Positions 48,285 to 60,149 of a stretch of 64,000 nucleotides of DNA are shown in pieces. A model generated the notes under the pieces. The model was not told the origin of the DNA. It saw only the letters and a program-made list of their open reading frames with translations, and did no database searches. The position numbers and the translations under genes are program-made. Numbering within the stretch: position 1 is the first letter of the stretch; each line of letters opens with the position of its first letter. This DNA is from Epiperipatus broadwayi (lineage: Eukaryota > Onychophora > Udeonychophora > Euonychophora > Peripatidae): NCBI GenBank assembly GCA_028023455.1, contig JAQFVV010006203.1, forward strand, positions 6,108,821 to 6,172,820, in the 5' to 3' direction.

Positions 48285-48525
48285 AACCTGTGCCAACTTA
48301 CCCACTAAACTTGCTCAACACAGTTATATGTACAGATGTGCTAGGAATGACACTGACAACTCCCCCCTTATGTCTGGCCATAGTTTTGATCTCTTCATGG
48401 TTGATATACTATGTTCAGAGAGTGATGATAGAAAGGTTACAGAGGCTTTATCAATCACCAAGGATACTGTCATTAATAAAAAGAAGTCTAGCACCCCTCT
48501 ATCTAGAAAATTGTATTTGTAGCCC
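48285..48525 (+). pseudogene. Penelope-like element fragment: end of GIY-YIG domain
   Basis: In the frame used at 48328-48522 the peptide reads 'YRCARNDTDNS', then 'SGHSFDLFMVDILCSESDDR', then 'KVTEALSITKDTVINKK'. This lines up with the C-terminus of the element at 58134-59039 ('YRRAKKNNDN', 'AGHVFEPGNPKIVCSEANDC', 'KRKVKEAYFI'). Upstream 'LAQHSYM' corresponds to 'AAQHIYT'. The overlapping frame at 48290-48589 is a shadow. It is only the last third of the domain, without the GIY-YIG core, so inactive. It follows the hAT element within about 55 bp. Confidence 0.7.
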
Positions 48526-48939
48526 CTCCCTTCTCATTAGCATACAAATCTACCCTGCATATATTCATTCCGATCCCTTTACTATTTAAATTTGATGTTT
48601 ATGGAATACAATTCTGCTATGATTATGATACCTGGTTGTATCAAAATTACTTAGTGTTAATAAATCTTTATTTTCATAAATTTAGTCTGTTTTGTCATTA
48701 AATGCCATAAGATTTACTTTTCATTATATTATCTGAGCTTCTGTGAGTCCTATGAAGCATTGGTCACATTCATGAACTTGGCATCCACATATCTAAGCAT
48801 TACTTTAAAACATGCATCAATATTTTTTTCATATACAGCACAATAAACTGCCTTTTCTCTTTTAAGATTCATTTCTAGTATCTATTTTTTTTTCTTGATG
48901 ACAATTAATAATCAAATCTAACAATATACATAATTAGAG

Positions 48940-49506
48940 GGAATTAGAATCCAGACTTTCAAGTTTCCTTTAGACACCCACTCCATCTTGTAGAACTGAT
49001 ACACATGACCACATACATATGAAAAAGATATGGCAATTAATGATCGATTCATATCTAATAATTTATAATTGAGGGATTTGAATCCAGATTTTCAAGCTCC
49101 CTTATCTTATGCAACCGATACATATGACTACATACATATGAAAATAATAAATGGTCAATATATGTATTTCGAGCTGAACCAGCACTCATTAGTTGGTCCA
49201 GATCATCATTTCCCACATATATATAATCAGTGCTCAGATTTATATTAAGACAGCAAATCTTTAAACTTTAATGGACAGCCTTCAACCTTCTCCATTCTCT
49301 AGTTCTTCAACCATCCATATCTGTGAAAATCTGATAATTGCATGTTCAAAGCTCTTGTTTGCCAATTTTGTCATGTCATACCCATGTTGATCATGAGTCA
49401 ATCTGATCCCTCATATGTTGGACCCAAAGCCCATTTAAATACACAGAAGAGGGATAAACAAAATACAGGCTGAACATGTAATATTTATATGTATATATAT
49501 ATATAT
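48940..49506 (+). mobile_element. Foldback family C, partial copy with duplicated left end
   Basis: Two tandem versions of the family C left end are present. One starts near 48940 ('gaatccagactttcaagttt') and one near 49085 ('gaatccagattttcaagctc'). The second continues through 'gagctgaaccagcactcatt', 'agttggtccagatcatcatt', 'aatggacagccttcaacctt' and 'gcccatttaaatacacagaa'. It stops at a (TA)n tract (49491-49506). The right arm seen at 25240-25472 is absent. Confidence 0.7.
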
Positions 49507-49784
49507 TGTGACGGTAGCTTAAAATCGTACCCACAACAACCTTTAGCCATCTGAAATGTTGGAATATACTTGAATCAAGATTTTTATCTAGTAGAGCTAA
49601 TATGTTTATTACTGTAGAAATTTGAGGAAATGTACATACTGGCATATTGTAACAATGCTGTGTTACATAACCAAATAATAAGTCATGTTGTAAGCACTGA
49701 ATTGATGGTTTGGATGATATGTGATGACTACAGGATCAGGGGGAATACAGATAAAAACTGTGTTTAGTGTTAGAAAAGTGGTAA

Positions 49785-52010
49785 TTAGTAAATGCCCATC
49801 AATATACAGAATTTAAATGACTTGAATGGGCAATCAAAAATAATGAGAATACCAATGCCTGCTGATGTCGCAAGCATAGATGTCATGTCTATGGAGGTAG
49901 TCAGTGGGGTCAATTCGAGATTCTCTATTTTTATTTCTAGTAAATGAGATGAAGTTGAATGATAGCAATCCACTTCTGTAATTTTGCTATAGCGTTAATG
50001 GTGAATTGAGGCCGTGCATATTGAACACTTATTTTTTATTTCATGGAGTATTAAGAGGGTAAATAATGTCAAACAGGGATTTTTGAAAGTAGACTGAAAT
50101 AACATTTGATTCTGTTAATGGCTGCAATTACTGAGGGCGATTGATCAGTTTGATTGGAGGGGTATGTGTTTGGATGGTATTGGTTCTGGTTTAGAGGGAC
50201 AGCAAGGTGAGGGATCATGGTGGTACAGTGAGATGATAGTTTGCATAGTCTTGTAGGGATTGTCAGTAATCTCACTGATGAGTGATAGGTGATCTATATT
50301 GTTAGGTTTTGGTTTTTTTATTGATTTTTCTTAAGCCTTCCAGTTTTTCTCTTGCTTTCATTAGAAAGTGGATGTTCAGGGGAAATTGTGTGAATGATAG
50401 GCATAGTCCAGTCATGATATTAAATGAAGTTTTAGTTCTTATGATGTGTTGGTTCTGTGTTTTCATTTGGATCCATCTCAAGAAGAGGCTGTGCATTCAT
50501 GCTATAGCTTGGCATTCTTGTTGCATGGGGGAGGGGATTTGACTAGATTCTGTATATAAAGTTGACTGGACATATTTGTTCTGGTGACTTTGAAACCCAT
50601 TGACAAGAATTGTACATCTGGGATGGGATGAAATGGCAGGGACTACAGGAAGTTGTTAAACCATCAGACTAGCTATTGTTACAGCTCCAAATCAGGAGTG
50701 GCCAGATTCTAATTGGTGACTGTTTTGCAAATTTGTTTTAGGTATAGTTTGTTGATGAAGGTGATGCTGGTATGTTGAATAACTGAGTTGTAAGATGATT
50801 CCTTTCACCATAGGCATATCATTGACTTTTTAGACCACAAATGTATAAACATAAAGTTGCCTCTTGGTCAAGAATTTGGGTACAAATCGAATTCGGGTCA
50901 ATCTCTGGATGCAGTTGAATTTTGAATTCATAACTATTGCCTGAAATAGGCACAGAGGTGTCCTTGAGAAGAATTGATTGAAAGGCGATTTTGTCAATGG
51001 GCTGCATCATCCATAGGAAATCTTGTGAAGTATATCCAAAATGAAATAATTATTCTTTAACACCCCAGTGATGCAGTTGTTCTGATTTGGAGTGACTGTT
51101 ATCAACTCATAGTTTCTAAGTGTTTTAATTTGACTTTTGAAGCACTCCCTTTGGGTAACCTGGAAAAATTTCAATCACTAGGTACCTAGGATTTAGATAA
51201 TCAGCTATCTGACTGATTGAATCGCACATCCCATGCATTGTAATGATGTCATAGAGAAGATGCTGAGAGAACTTGTAGAGAGATACATTCACATTAGTGA
51301 CTGCCAGAGACTGGAATGAAAAAAATCTTAAATGTATAAAAAAACCCGGGAATAATTCTGAGAAATCAGTCACTAATATTTGCTAGTGTTTCTGATGTCC
51401 AGTTAATAGTGGGGTGAACACGGAGTTGTACTATATTTAAATCCAAATCTATGATGTCATTAACAAAGTTTTACAAAAACTGGAATTGACCTTGGGGTGC
51501 TTGTGATAACATTGCTGTTACTATGGAATGTTTGTACATTATTGGTGATGACATTTGCATGTGTTTTTTTAAAACTTATACTATGACTTTTGGAGCCACT
51601 AAAACCATTTGAACCTATATCCTAGTTAACCTGGAAAATTTGTGCATCACTGCTGATATTTCCATCTGTTTGGTTAAGATTTGGACTTTGGTTTTTTAAG
51701 CTGGTGATATTATTTGAGCTTATATTATTTGAGCTTATATTCTTGTTGCTATGGGGATTTTTAAAATTTGTAGTTTGACTTTTGGAAAAAGTAATATTCT
51801 GAAACTATGCTTTGGTTACCATGTAAAATTTGTTCATCATTGCTGATGACATTTCTGTAAGTTTGCATAGGATTTGATTTTTTTTCTCTGAAATTGTTGA
51901 TTTTATTAGAAATTATGTCCTTGTTGCTATGAAGAATTTCCACATTGTTGTTCATAAAATTCTGATATGTTTGACTAAAATCTAAACTTTGATCTTTGAG
52001 AGTTCATAAT
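49785..52010 (-). pseudogene. Unrecognised decayed minus-strand coding-like block
   Basis: Six minus-strand frames of 60-82 codons lie close together here: ending at 49785, 50069, 50302, 50819, 51125 and 51761. Four share one reading frame, as if one long ORF had been broken. Composition is less AT-rich and less low-complexity than flanking DNA. Read from the upstream side it begins with diverged repeats rich in Asn, Ile and Ser (for example 'NVEILHSNKDIISN' and 'DEQILHGNQSIVSE'). It then continues with 'VNVSLYKFSQHLLYDIITMH' and 'PISGNSYEFKIQLHPEIDPN'. I recognise no domain. It could be a retroelement ORF1/gag relic or a dead host gene. Confidence 0.4.
51500..52010 (-). repeat. Diverged tandem repeats of ~120 bp inside the decayed block
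   Basis: On the plus strand similar blocks recur about four times: 'gttac(c/t)atg..aa(a/t)tttgt.catcattgctgatgac' type words near 51522-51570, 51627-51665, 51820-51855 and 51920-51960. They are followed by a 'tttgactaaaat...actttg' word and a 'cttgttgctatg' word (51743, 51923). Translated on the minus strand they give a recurring pattern like NxxxxxxQIxHxNxxIxS. Confidence 0.5.
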
Positions 52011-52269
52011 GTTAGCAGGAGATATCTGATCATGCGATAGCTCCATCGCCACATTTGACCTTCATTAAATGTAATTTTTTTTTTTAATTCATAATACAAA
52101 AATTAGCAGAAATGAAAAAAAAAACAAGAAATTGATTGATTAAAAATTAGAAGAACTGTATATAGATAAGAATTTTGCCTTGTCAGTTTGGTAACTTTGA
52201 GACTATATAAAATAGAACTAGAAAATTGTTCTATGCAGTGAACTGATTATTATGATCATCAACATTATT

Positions 52270-52380
52270 AACAAAATATATTAATCAAAATTTGATTTAG
52301 AATCAGATTTATTATTATTGTGAACAAGATATATTAATCAAATTTTGATTTACAATCAATTATATTAATTTTATTATAAG
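52270..52380 (+). repeat. Tandem duplication, ~53-bp unit
   Basis: 'aaca(a/g)(a/g)atatattaatcaaa' followed by '(a/t)tttgattta(g/c)aatca' occurs at 52270 and again at 52323. The two units are diverged. Confidence 0.8.
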
Positions 52381-54689
52381 TAAGATATACAAGAGAGAAA
52401 CGATTTCCTTAAGAAAGAAGTGGTTCCTTAAAAATGGACTATGGACTTGAAAACTATATACATATTATTTCCTAAAAGTTATTGTGTATTTTATTACCTA
52501 AAAACCCATTGTAAAACATAAATTGTATCCAAAACAAAACAAAAAAAATTGTGCAACAAATAATATAGTATAGTTAACTTATAAAATTTGTCTGCATAAT
52601 AACTCATATTATATAAAATGTCAGATTAAAATTGGTAAACATAGAAATTACTTAACAAGGAATGGTGGAAAATTCTTATCCCCCCCCCCCCTTTTTTTTT
52701 TTTTTTTTTAGCAAGCAATCCAATAAAATAGATTTCACATTTTCAATTAAGGCCAAAATATTACATATAAAAGATAGAATATTAAAAATATAGTACTGAG
52801 GTACATTAAGGTCAACTATTTTTGCTAATCATGGAAAGCTCTCTTAGAAAAGAATTATTAAAATAAAAAAAATTGAGAGGAAAAAAAATGATAAGGCAAA
52901 TTTACAGCAGTTAAAAAAGCTTTTAAACAGGTGTAAATATGCAAATATATAAAATTTCTATTGTAATAATATTTTATAATGACTCAATATATAATAATCA
53001 GTATAATGTAGTGGTTAAATCCCTTGTTAATGCCACTATTATCATTAACATCCCCTATATTGTATTTAAAGTCCAAATTATTAATTATTCTTGTATTTAA
53101 ATATTAATAATCAATATAAAAAGTGAACAGATAAAAAAAAAAAATATGCAAACAAAATGAAATACTTATCATGAAAACTATAATATTGTTAATGTCTTTG
53201 TGGTGGTTTTAAATGACAAGTTTTATTATTTGTTTATTTTCCTAAAGAAGTCAATTTAAATAAAACAAGTAAGAATTTGTTAAAAAAATAGTGATATAAT
53301 AATTAAATGACTATTGTCTGAAAGTTTAAGATGATATTTAACTTGCAATTACTTCCATATATCAATGAACAGAAATTTGGAGAGTTAGAAAACACATTAC
53401 AATAGATAGAGAAGTAAAAAAAAATTAAAAAATTGCTCACATAGACAAAGGTAAATAATCCCATAATTTAATTCAATGTGATAATTCATGTTTGTGAAGC
53501 ACTGATTAATCTCACTCTTAAATTAAAAAAAAAATGAAGAAATCAGAAGGTAGAAAAATACATAAAATTTTTATTGACTATTGCTTTTAACAGAATAGCC
53601 TTATACTCACAAATTTAAAGATCACTAGTTTAGTTTTCTTGCTAATTGTTATCGCTCACAATAATAACGTTTAAAAAAAAGAGAGAGAGAGAATAATGCC
53701 ATAGAAAATAGTTTTTCATCTTAACCTATATTTTCTTATTAATAGTTGAGTATATTTGAAAAAGTATAAATAAAGTTTAAATTTTTCTAAAAACATTTAA
53801 CAGTTTTAAATGTATGATAGAGATAGATCGAACATATAATTACAAATTGAATTTTTCCATTTCTCGGGATGTACTGCAGAAGTGACAGATTGAGCTTTGA
53901 ACTAGGAACTTTTAGCTTTTAAATCCTTTTCTTTACAACAGCACTAAACTGTACAGAGGAAAAAAATATACTTTCTTAATCATTCTTACATCACATAATT
54001 TTAGTTAACTATTTGCTTTATTCTAATTAAGAAAGTGACATTTCCTTCCAGAAAATCAACTACCAGTTTTTTTTTGTACCAAACCTTCTAATATTTTAAA
54101 TAAGCATATTCTTCATAAACCAATTGATAAAATTCTTTATTTAACTCAGTGTTTTCCTATTCCTTCATCAGTTCTTTCTAGAAGGTTTTATTGTCTTTAA
54201 TTTTTACAATTATAATATAAGCATCTACTATGTAAAAAAAAAAAGTTATCTATGAAAAAAATTATTATAAATCTTTTTCAAAAATTATGAGACTAAAATA
54301 CTTATTGAAAGTTTAAAATAAGAACAATTACACAAAATCATGATTTTGAAGATCTAATTTTTAAAATTATAGTTCTAAATATCTTTTGCCACCTTAATCT
54401 TTTGATAGTTAACTATAACACAATTTTGGTGAATAAATAAAAGTTCCAGAAATAACTATTTCCTTTTGACTGATATTAAAACTGATAAAATGTTGTTTAA
54501 ATTATTTTTCATTTGATTTTCTTGCTTTTGAAAAAAATACAACAATCTGTCTACCTTTCAAGTTTAGTTTGTTGATTGCTTTCTCTACTTATAAGAATAT
54601 AGTAAAGGCATAAACTATGATATATTGATACACCACTTCAATTATATGTATGCAAAATAAATGTAAACAAACAAAAACATAAAAATTCA
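52381..54689. other. AT-rich spacer without recognisable gene
   Basis: It holds a C-run followed by a T-run at 52680-52709 and a (GA)n at 53682-53692. No coding remnant or longer repeat is seen. Confidence 0.5.
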
Positions 54690-54850
54690 TAAATTTAATA
54701 CATTTTACAATACTCAACCAGCCATTTTCTATTTCTGAGCACCATACATGATCACATTAAAAAATTTTTTTTTTAATTTGCTAATAAATTTTACAATATG
54801 CCAGCAGCCATTTTTCCATCAAAGAAGTAGCATATGTGATCATGCTTATT
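54690..54850 (+). repeat. Diverged tandem duplication, ~90-bp unit
   Basis: 'aatacattttacaata', 'ccagccatttt' and 'acatgatca' at 54698-54755 recur as 'aataaattttacaatatgcc', 'agcagccattttt' and 'tatgtgatcat' at 54784-54844. A T-run lies at the junction. Confidence 0.6.
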
Positions 54851-56479
54851 AATAGAAATTCTTCAATTTATGTCGAAAACATATATTTTATTCTTCCTTT
54901 ATTATCCTTTCTGAATTTGATGAGCAGTATTTTGCATAATAAAATATTTTCTATGCATAACGGCTAAAAGTTTTTTAAAACATCAAAACAATTAGAGAAA
55001 TCGTAGATTTTTAGATTTTTGATAGCTAGATTATTATTATATTTCTATAAAAGAAAAAAGGTATTAAAAAAAAGAATGCTCACCCAGAGTGAATTTAATA
55101 GTAATGAAAGTCAGATATTTTGATGTTTGCAAATTAAAAGTATGATATAGTAATTTTTTATATATTTTGTTTCAGTGACTAAATGAATGAACACATAATA
55201 AAATGTATGTAACTGTGTCCCCTCAATCTATTATTAATAACTATATTATTATTTTTTAACAATTTTATTTATACTATAATTTTAATTTATATATGCATAC
55301 TATACATATAAAAAAGCATCTGAGGTTATATATATATGTGGGCAGATAGAAAAATACTATACATTTGTAGTTTAATAAATAGTATTTATTCTATTCTTAA
55401 CCAAAGTTTAGCAACAAAACACAAACTATTTTATATGTAATGTACCTAAGGGAGATTTGGAATGAAATATAGTGGATATCACAGCTTCACTGCACTTTTC
55501 TTATTTGTAAAAAAAAAAAAGTCTTGCCACTTCAGTTCTTTGTTTGTTTTCTATCTTTAGTTATTACATGTCCTCTCTTGCAAAACATAGTGTTATTTAT
55601 TCACAGCTTGAGAGTAGTTTACTTTCTTTAATTATGTTCCCAAATATTATACATAAGAAAGGGATATTGTGTTCAATAAAACCACATAATTTGCTTAAAT
55701 ATATTACTGCAATCGAAGTAAATTAATTCAAACTTTTAAAATAAGTAGATCACATGACTCTATATATATATATTATGTTTAGATAGTTGTTCTGGCATGA
55801 TTTAACATAGGCACACATATGACGGTGATACAATCATTAAAAAAAATACATTTTTAACTTCATTTCTCAACTTTTTTAAAAAATGTAAAGATCATCAAAT
55901 GAGGTGGTATTTTCGGCCATCTCAGATGTAAATATATATATATATGTAATTTAGTAGTAATTTCATTAGTTTATAGTAGAATTTGACAAATATATATATA
56001 AAGTATTAAATCAATTAAGTTTTTTTAATCTCACATAGAAATCAGAATTTCAAGTTTGATTTTCCTTTAATTTATTAAAGTTGATTTCAATTAAAGATAA
56101 ACTAGTGTCTTGAAGTATAAGTTTTTTTTTAAGTGTGTATTTCTTTGAAAAAGGTGGGTTTGGGGGAGGGGGGGAGTAGAAAGGGTCACAATTAAACTCT
56201 ATTGTTGAAACTCAAGCTAAAAAAAATAGATTTGTAATTAAAAATATTGTTAGAATCATTGTGCTAATCAATCATAAACTTTTTCTTAAATTAAAAATTC
56301 CAAAGAAGAAAAGGACAGAAATTTAAGTGACAAAATTTAACTAAAAATAAACCAAAAAGGTGTGAATCCTGTTCGAAAATAAATTAATTAAAAAGTGCAG
56401 AGAGTGATAGAGGGAAGAGAAAAACATAAATTATGGAGTTTTTGTTTGTTAGATGATTATTAAAAAAATTTTCATTGAA
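54851..56479. other. AT-rich spacer without recognisable gene
   Basis: (TA)n tracts near 55760 and 55930 and a G-rich run at 56156-56173. The plus-strand frame at 55544-55726 has no recognisable features. Confidence 0.5.
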
Positions 56480-56770
56480 TGTATTACTGCACATCATTAT
56501 GAAAATGTTCTCCGTCTAGATACACAAGGACTTCTCCCAGAGGAAACCATCTCCCAATCGGATCTGGAGTCTCCTGAGTGAATTCCATCTACAGAAAGTA
56601 TGAAGCAGGACAGACAGCTAGCTGAGGAGGTGTTCAGGAGCCAGAGGACTTAAAGTATTTGCACCAAAAGCTATAAACTAATGTCACACATGGACTATAC
56701 CTTCATGATGAAAAGTTAACAGCCAATCGACCCAGAGTAATAATAAACTGTTTCTAAAGTGAACTTTTAC
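56480..56770 (+). other. GC-richer patch, possible coding or repeat remnant
   Basis: The base composition changes visibly here compared with both flanks. One plus-strand frame reads 'ENVLRLDTQGLLPEETISQS' and 'DLESPE' to a stop, then 'IPSTESMKQDRQLAEEVFRS' and 'QRT' to a stop. The amino-acid mix is ordinary, unlike the Phe/Lys/Ile-rich noise elsewhere. No domain is recognised and no splice sites could be assigned. It could be a fragment of an old element or a dead exon. Confidence 0.3.
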
Positions 56771-57014
56771 TACAGTTAGCGTAATACTAACATAGACTCA
56801 ATCAATTGTGTTTGATATATATTAAAAGTTTCAACACTAGAATATGGGATTGTTTGAATAGTATTCATTATTTTGTTTTGACATAATTAGAAAAGGGAGT
56901 AGTTTGCTGTACTGTTTTCACTTTTTATTTATTTTATTTTTTTTTTTTTTTGTTATACTCATGCATCAGTTTCCCATGGAACTGCTTGATCAAGGAAAGG
57001 CAAAAAAATAAGAT

Positions 57015-57110
57015 AAAGGCAGGTAAAATTTTAGTCATAAGCAAACACAAGATACTTATGCCGGAAAATGTGAATGATGAAGTAAAATCGACAGTTATAA
57101 GCAAATATAG
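57015..57110 (+). repeat. Tandem duplication, ~60-bp unit
   Basis: 'taaaattttagtcataagca' and the following 'aacacaagatacttatgccgg' recur 60 bp later as 'taaaatcgacagttataagc' and 'aaatataggacacttatgcagg'. The 63-codon frame 56950-57141 spans both units and is probably not a gene. Confidence 0.7.
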
Positions 57111-57141
57111 GACACTTATGCAGGCATTTAATGATCAGTAA

Positions 57142-58019
57142 AAATTAGTTAACATTAGTGAAGGTAGAGGATTTGAATGAAGCACTATTCAGCTCACTCT
57201 ATTATTAAATTGCCTAGATGTTCACCCCTATTTGGATGGGTTGTCAACAATAATGTTGGGCCTTTGTTGTCATAGGGTAGTGATAGCATATTTTCCCTCA
57301 GGTAATTTTATTAAAATGTTAAATAATAGTATTGTTATAAAATTGGTAAGAGATTGACTTAATTGTGCAGATATTTGGCTTTTGAAATTGGTGGAACCAA
57401 TTCAGATTGCGGTGAAGGGAGGATTGGGAAAAAAGAGAATAGTAAAAAGGGTATAATAAAAATTATTGCATGTCTCTTTTATTAATTTAAATATAGTATT
57501 ACCAACAATTGTGTCCTCTGGAATAAAATATATAATTATTAGAATCCGTGAAAGATTACGCTATAAAAGATTCTGTGGCTGTCTTACGTACCACCACACA
57601 ATAAATAAATATATAAAAACATTAATATTACTTACTGTACAATCGAATATTGACTATATATAATACAACTTAGTTATTAAATAAGTATTAAAAAATTTAA
57701 ATAATAAAGTAGTATTATTTAAAACAGCATTACGCTGTTGCACATGCGCTTTGAAGATTTTAACTATAAATGAATGAATACTAACACTCAACCACATGAT
57801 AAAGTCTTTGGAAAAGATAGAATGGCCTAATAAAGTAGTGTAAATATTTTATTATTGAATAAAAACTGTTTTGTTAATATAAAATGTAAAGAAGTTATTT
57901 GTGAGAGATTCTAATGGATTTTTAAAACAAAAGAATTGTTTTAACAATGGAATCAAAGTTTTATCAGCCATGTTATTTAAAGTTGACCTAATTTAGTAAT
58001 CGTAACGAAATATAAAATT
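57142..58019. other. Spacer upstream of the Penelope-like fragment
   Basis: The small plus-strand frame at 57466-57663 has no recognisable motif. Any further 5' part of the Penelope-like RT is too decayed to identify here. Confidence 0.45.
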
Positions 58020-59200
58020 TACATCAATAAACAATCTTCCCTTAAGTGGAGTAATTTCCAGCATATTTTTTTAAACTTTTTTGAAAAACAAATCATTTCT
58101 AAATACATCTTTAACACTGCTGGATTAATTTACGTGCGTTATGTAGATAATGTATTTATGGCAGCTCCAAAAGATGTAATCACCAATATTAAAAATGAAT
58201 TACAACTGCAAACTAAATTGATTATAAACACCACTTGGGAAAACGAATGGCAGAAGCTAAAATATTTGGATTTGTTGGTCCATAGAGAAGGCAGAGTTCT
58301 GCATTATTACATGATAGTTAAGCCTCTTGAGGTCAGAGGTTTTACCCACCCGAAATCCATTTCACCTACAGCACATAAATTCGCAGGTTTAAACGCATTT
58401 TTATTTAGGAATCAAAATTTGTGTAAATTTGAGGCTGATAGGAAGACTAATATTGCATGCTATATAAAAGATTTGTTAAGTGTCGGATTCAGCTACAGAT
58501 TAATTACAAAGAAAATAGATCAATTTTACAGAAAATCAATAACTAACCACATAAGTAAAGATAAACCACAAATTACCCTCCCTTATATTCCCAAATTATC
58601 ACAACAGATGATAAAGACTTTGGCTGGTGAATTTAAGGTTGGCTTCCACACTCCCTCTAATACTAACAGACTTATTAATAATTCGAAGGATAGAACAGAT
58701 CCATCTCAGACACCCCAGGTCGTATACAGTATTTCATGCCCTCAGGCTGGATGCAGTGCCACATACTATGGGGAAACCAAGGCCACTGTTCATAATAGAG
58801 CTGCTCAACACATTTATACTTACAGAAGAGCAAAAAAGAACAACGATAACTTCTCAATATTCTTGGAACATGAGAAGCAGGCTGGCCATGTGTTTGAACC
58901 AGGCAACCCCAAGATAGTATGCTCTGAAGCCAACGACTGCAAAAGAAAAGTCAAGGAGGCATATTTTATTATCAGTGACAACAATTCCATCAATAGACGT
59001 GACACGTGCTTTTCTATCTCAAAAAAATGGACAAACTAATTTGCATTCACATTTGCATATTTTATTAGTTAACAATACTACATAATTGATTTATTACTTA
59101 TGTTGGCCATGAATATGAGGGAAAATCTCGAAAGTGCTTGGCCCATTTAATTGTTTTTGCAGCTTCTTCATCAGTGGGTAAATCGCTTTTATATGCTATC
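58020..59200 (+). mobile_element. Penelope-like retroelement, 5'-truncated copy
   Basis: Upstream of the 301-aa frame, shifted pieces such as 'INNLPLSGVISSIFF' (58025-58070) and 'FEKQIISKYIFNTAGLIYVR' (from ~58080) belong to the same RT, so the element extends to at least 58020. Downstream of the stop (59039), a non-coding tail includes 'cgaaagtgcttggcccattt' and 'gcagcttcttcatcagtggg' (59130-59180), close to words found in 3' regions of such elements. Its 5' half is missing or decayed. Confidence 0.8.
58134..59039 (+). pseudogene. Penelope-like RT C-terminus fused to GIY-YIG endonuclease
   Basis: The longest open frame of the window (301 aa). Residues ~1-10 carry 'RYVDNVFMAAP', RT motif C; the family has YVDD, and here the second Asp is Asn. 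Residues ~40-50 ('WQKLKYLDLLVHR') and ~71-100 ('RGFTHPKSISPTAHKFAGLN') fit the RT thumb and linker. Residues ~195-228 carry 'VVYSISCPQAGCSATYYGET' and 'KATVHNRAAQH', the GIY-YIG nuclease core with its Cys pair. Residues ~255-275 include 'FEPGNPKIVCSEANDCKRK' and 'VKEAY' (the conserved Glu region). In intact elements the RT copies the RNA and GIY-YIG nicks the target. The ATG is internal to the ancestral ORF. Lacking RT motifs A and B in frame, it is a relic, though the nuclease part is well kept. Confidence 0.9.
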
Positions 59201-59329
59201 AATAAACAATATAAGTATGAAAATTTAAAATATCAGATTATATAATAAATTAGTTACTGATAGAAGAATAATGCACACATAGAAAATGAAATAAGTATAA
59301 ATATTTTATTATTGAAGGACTATTAATTG

Positions 59330-60030
59330 ATCTAAATATTGGTAAAAAAGTCTAAGAGTTACATCAACTTTTACAACTATTGTACTTCAGAAAGAGATAA
59401 GTCTGAACCTCTTCTCTCCTCGCTATGTGGGACAAAGCTCATAGGCAAAGCATTGCAGAGAATTATATTCTAACAGCAGATAATATTTTTAAGGTAAGTA
59501 ATCTAGTAGAATTATGAATATAATACCAGTGCTGGCCTAAAAAGGGATGGAGAGCAGTGCAATGTTTTCATAGCTGTAGATGGGGGGGGGGGACTTTTAA
59601 ATATGATAAAAACATAAGTATTTTTTAAAAATTATCTTATCTGCAGATATTTCCTATCTCTAATTAGCAATTTCACACTGATTATCCAAAAAATATAAAA
59701 ACTTTTGAAAGAAAAAATTTGAAATTTGAAATTTACTAAATAAAAATTTTTGTTTTAAAGTATTATTTAATTATTGTTTTAAAAATTATCTTTTTAAACA
59801 GTAATTTATTTTATTTTAGCATGTATTTTAATCTACATATTTATTTTGTAGAAATAAATAAATAAAACATGTTAAGTGTTTACCAACATGTTAAATGAAT
59901 AAAACCATATTTTCTAAGTTTTTCTTGCAAAAACACTGTGAAAAAATGTTTTTAATTTACAAATTTTATTTCATAGAATGGGAGGGGGCGCTAAAATTTA
60001 CTTTGCACAAAGGCATTTCTTACCCACATT
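59330..60030 (+). repeat. Dispersed repeat (family B), copy 2, inverted relative to 6600-7610
   Basis: It carries the reverse complements of the blocks listed for copy 1, in the mirrored order. They are 'aagagttacatcaactttta', 'caactattgtacttcagaaa', 'aggcaaagcattgcagagaa', 'cagtgcaatgttttcatag' then a G-run at 59581-59592, 'atctgcagatatttccta', and 'ggcgctaaaatttactttgc' near 59986. It ends just upstream of the hAT/BED remnant and could be the 5' non-coding part of that element. Confidence 0.65.
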
Positions 60031-60149
60031 GTGGCACTGATAGCATGAATTGCATACACCATTGTCAAATAGTTATTTCTAATCTTCGTGAATTTATGAT
60101 AACTATTTTTGATAAAAATTGCACTTTTTAAAAAAAGAACCCTATTAAC

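Noticed and set aside
48290-48589. 99-codon frame
   Set aside because: The overlapping frame at 48328 gives the Penelope-like match; this one is the shadow.
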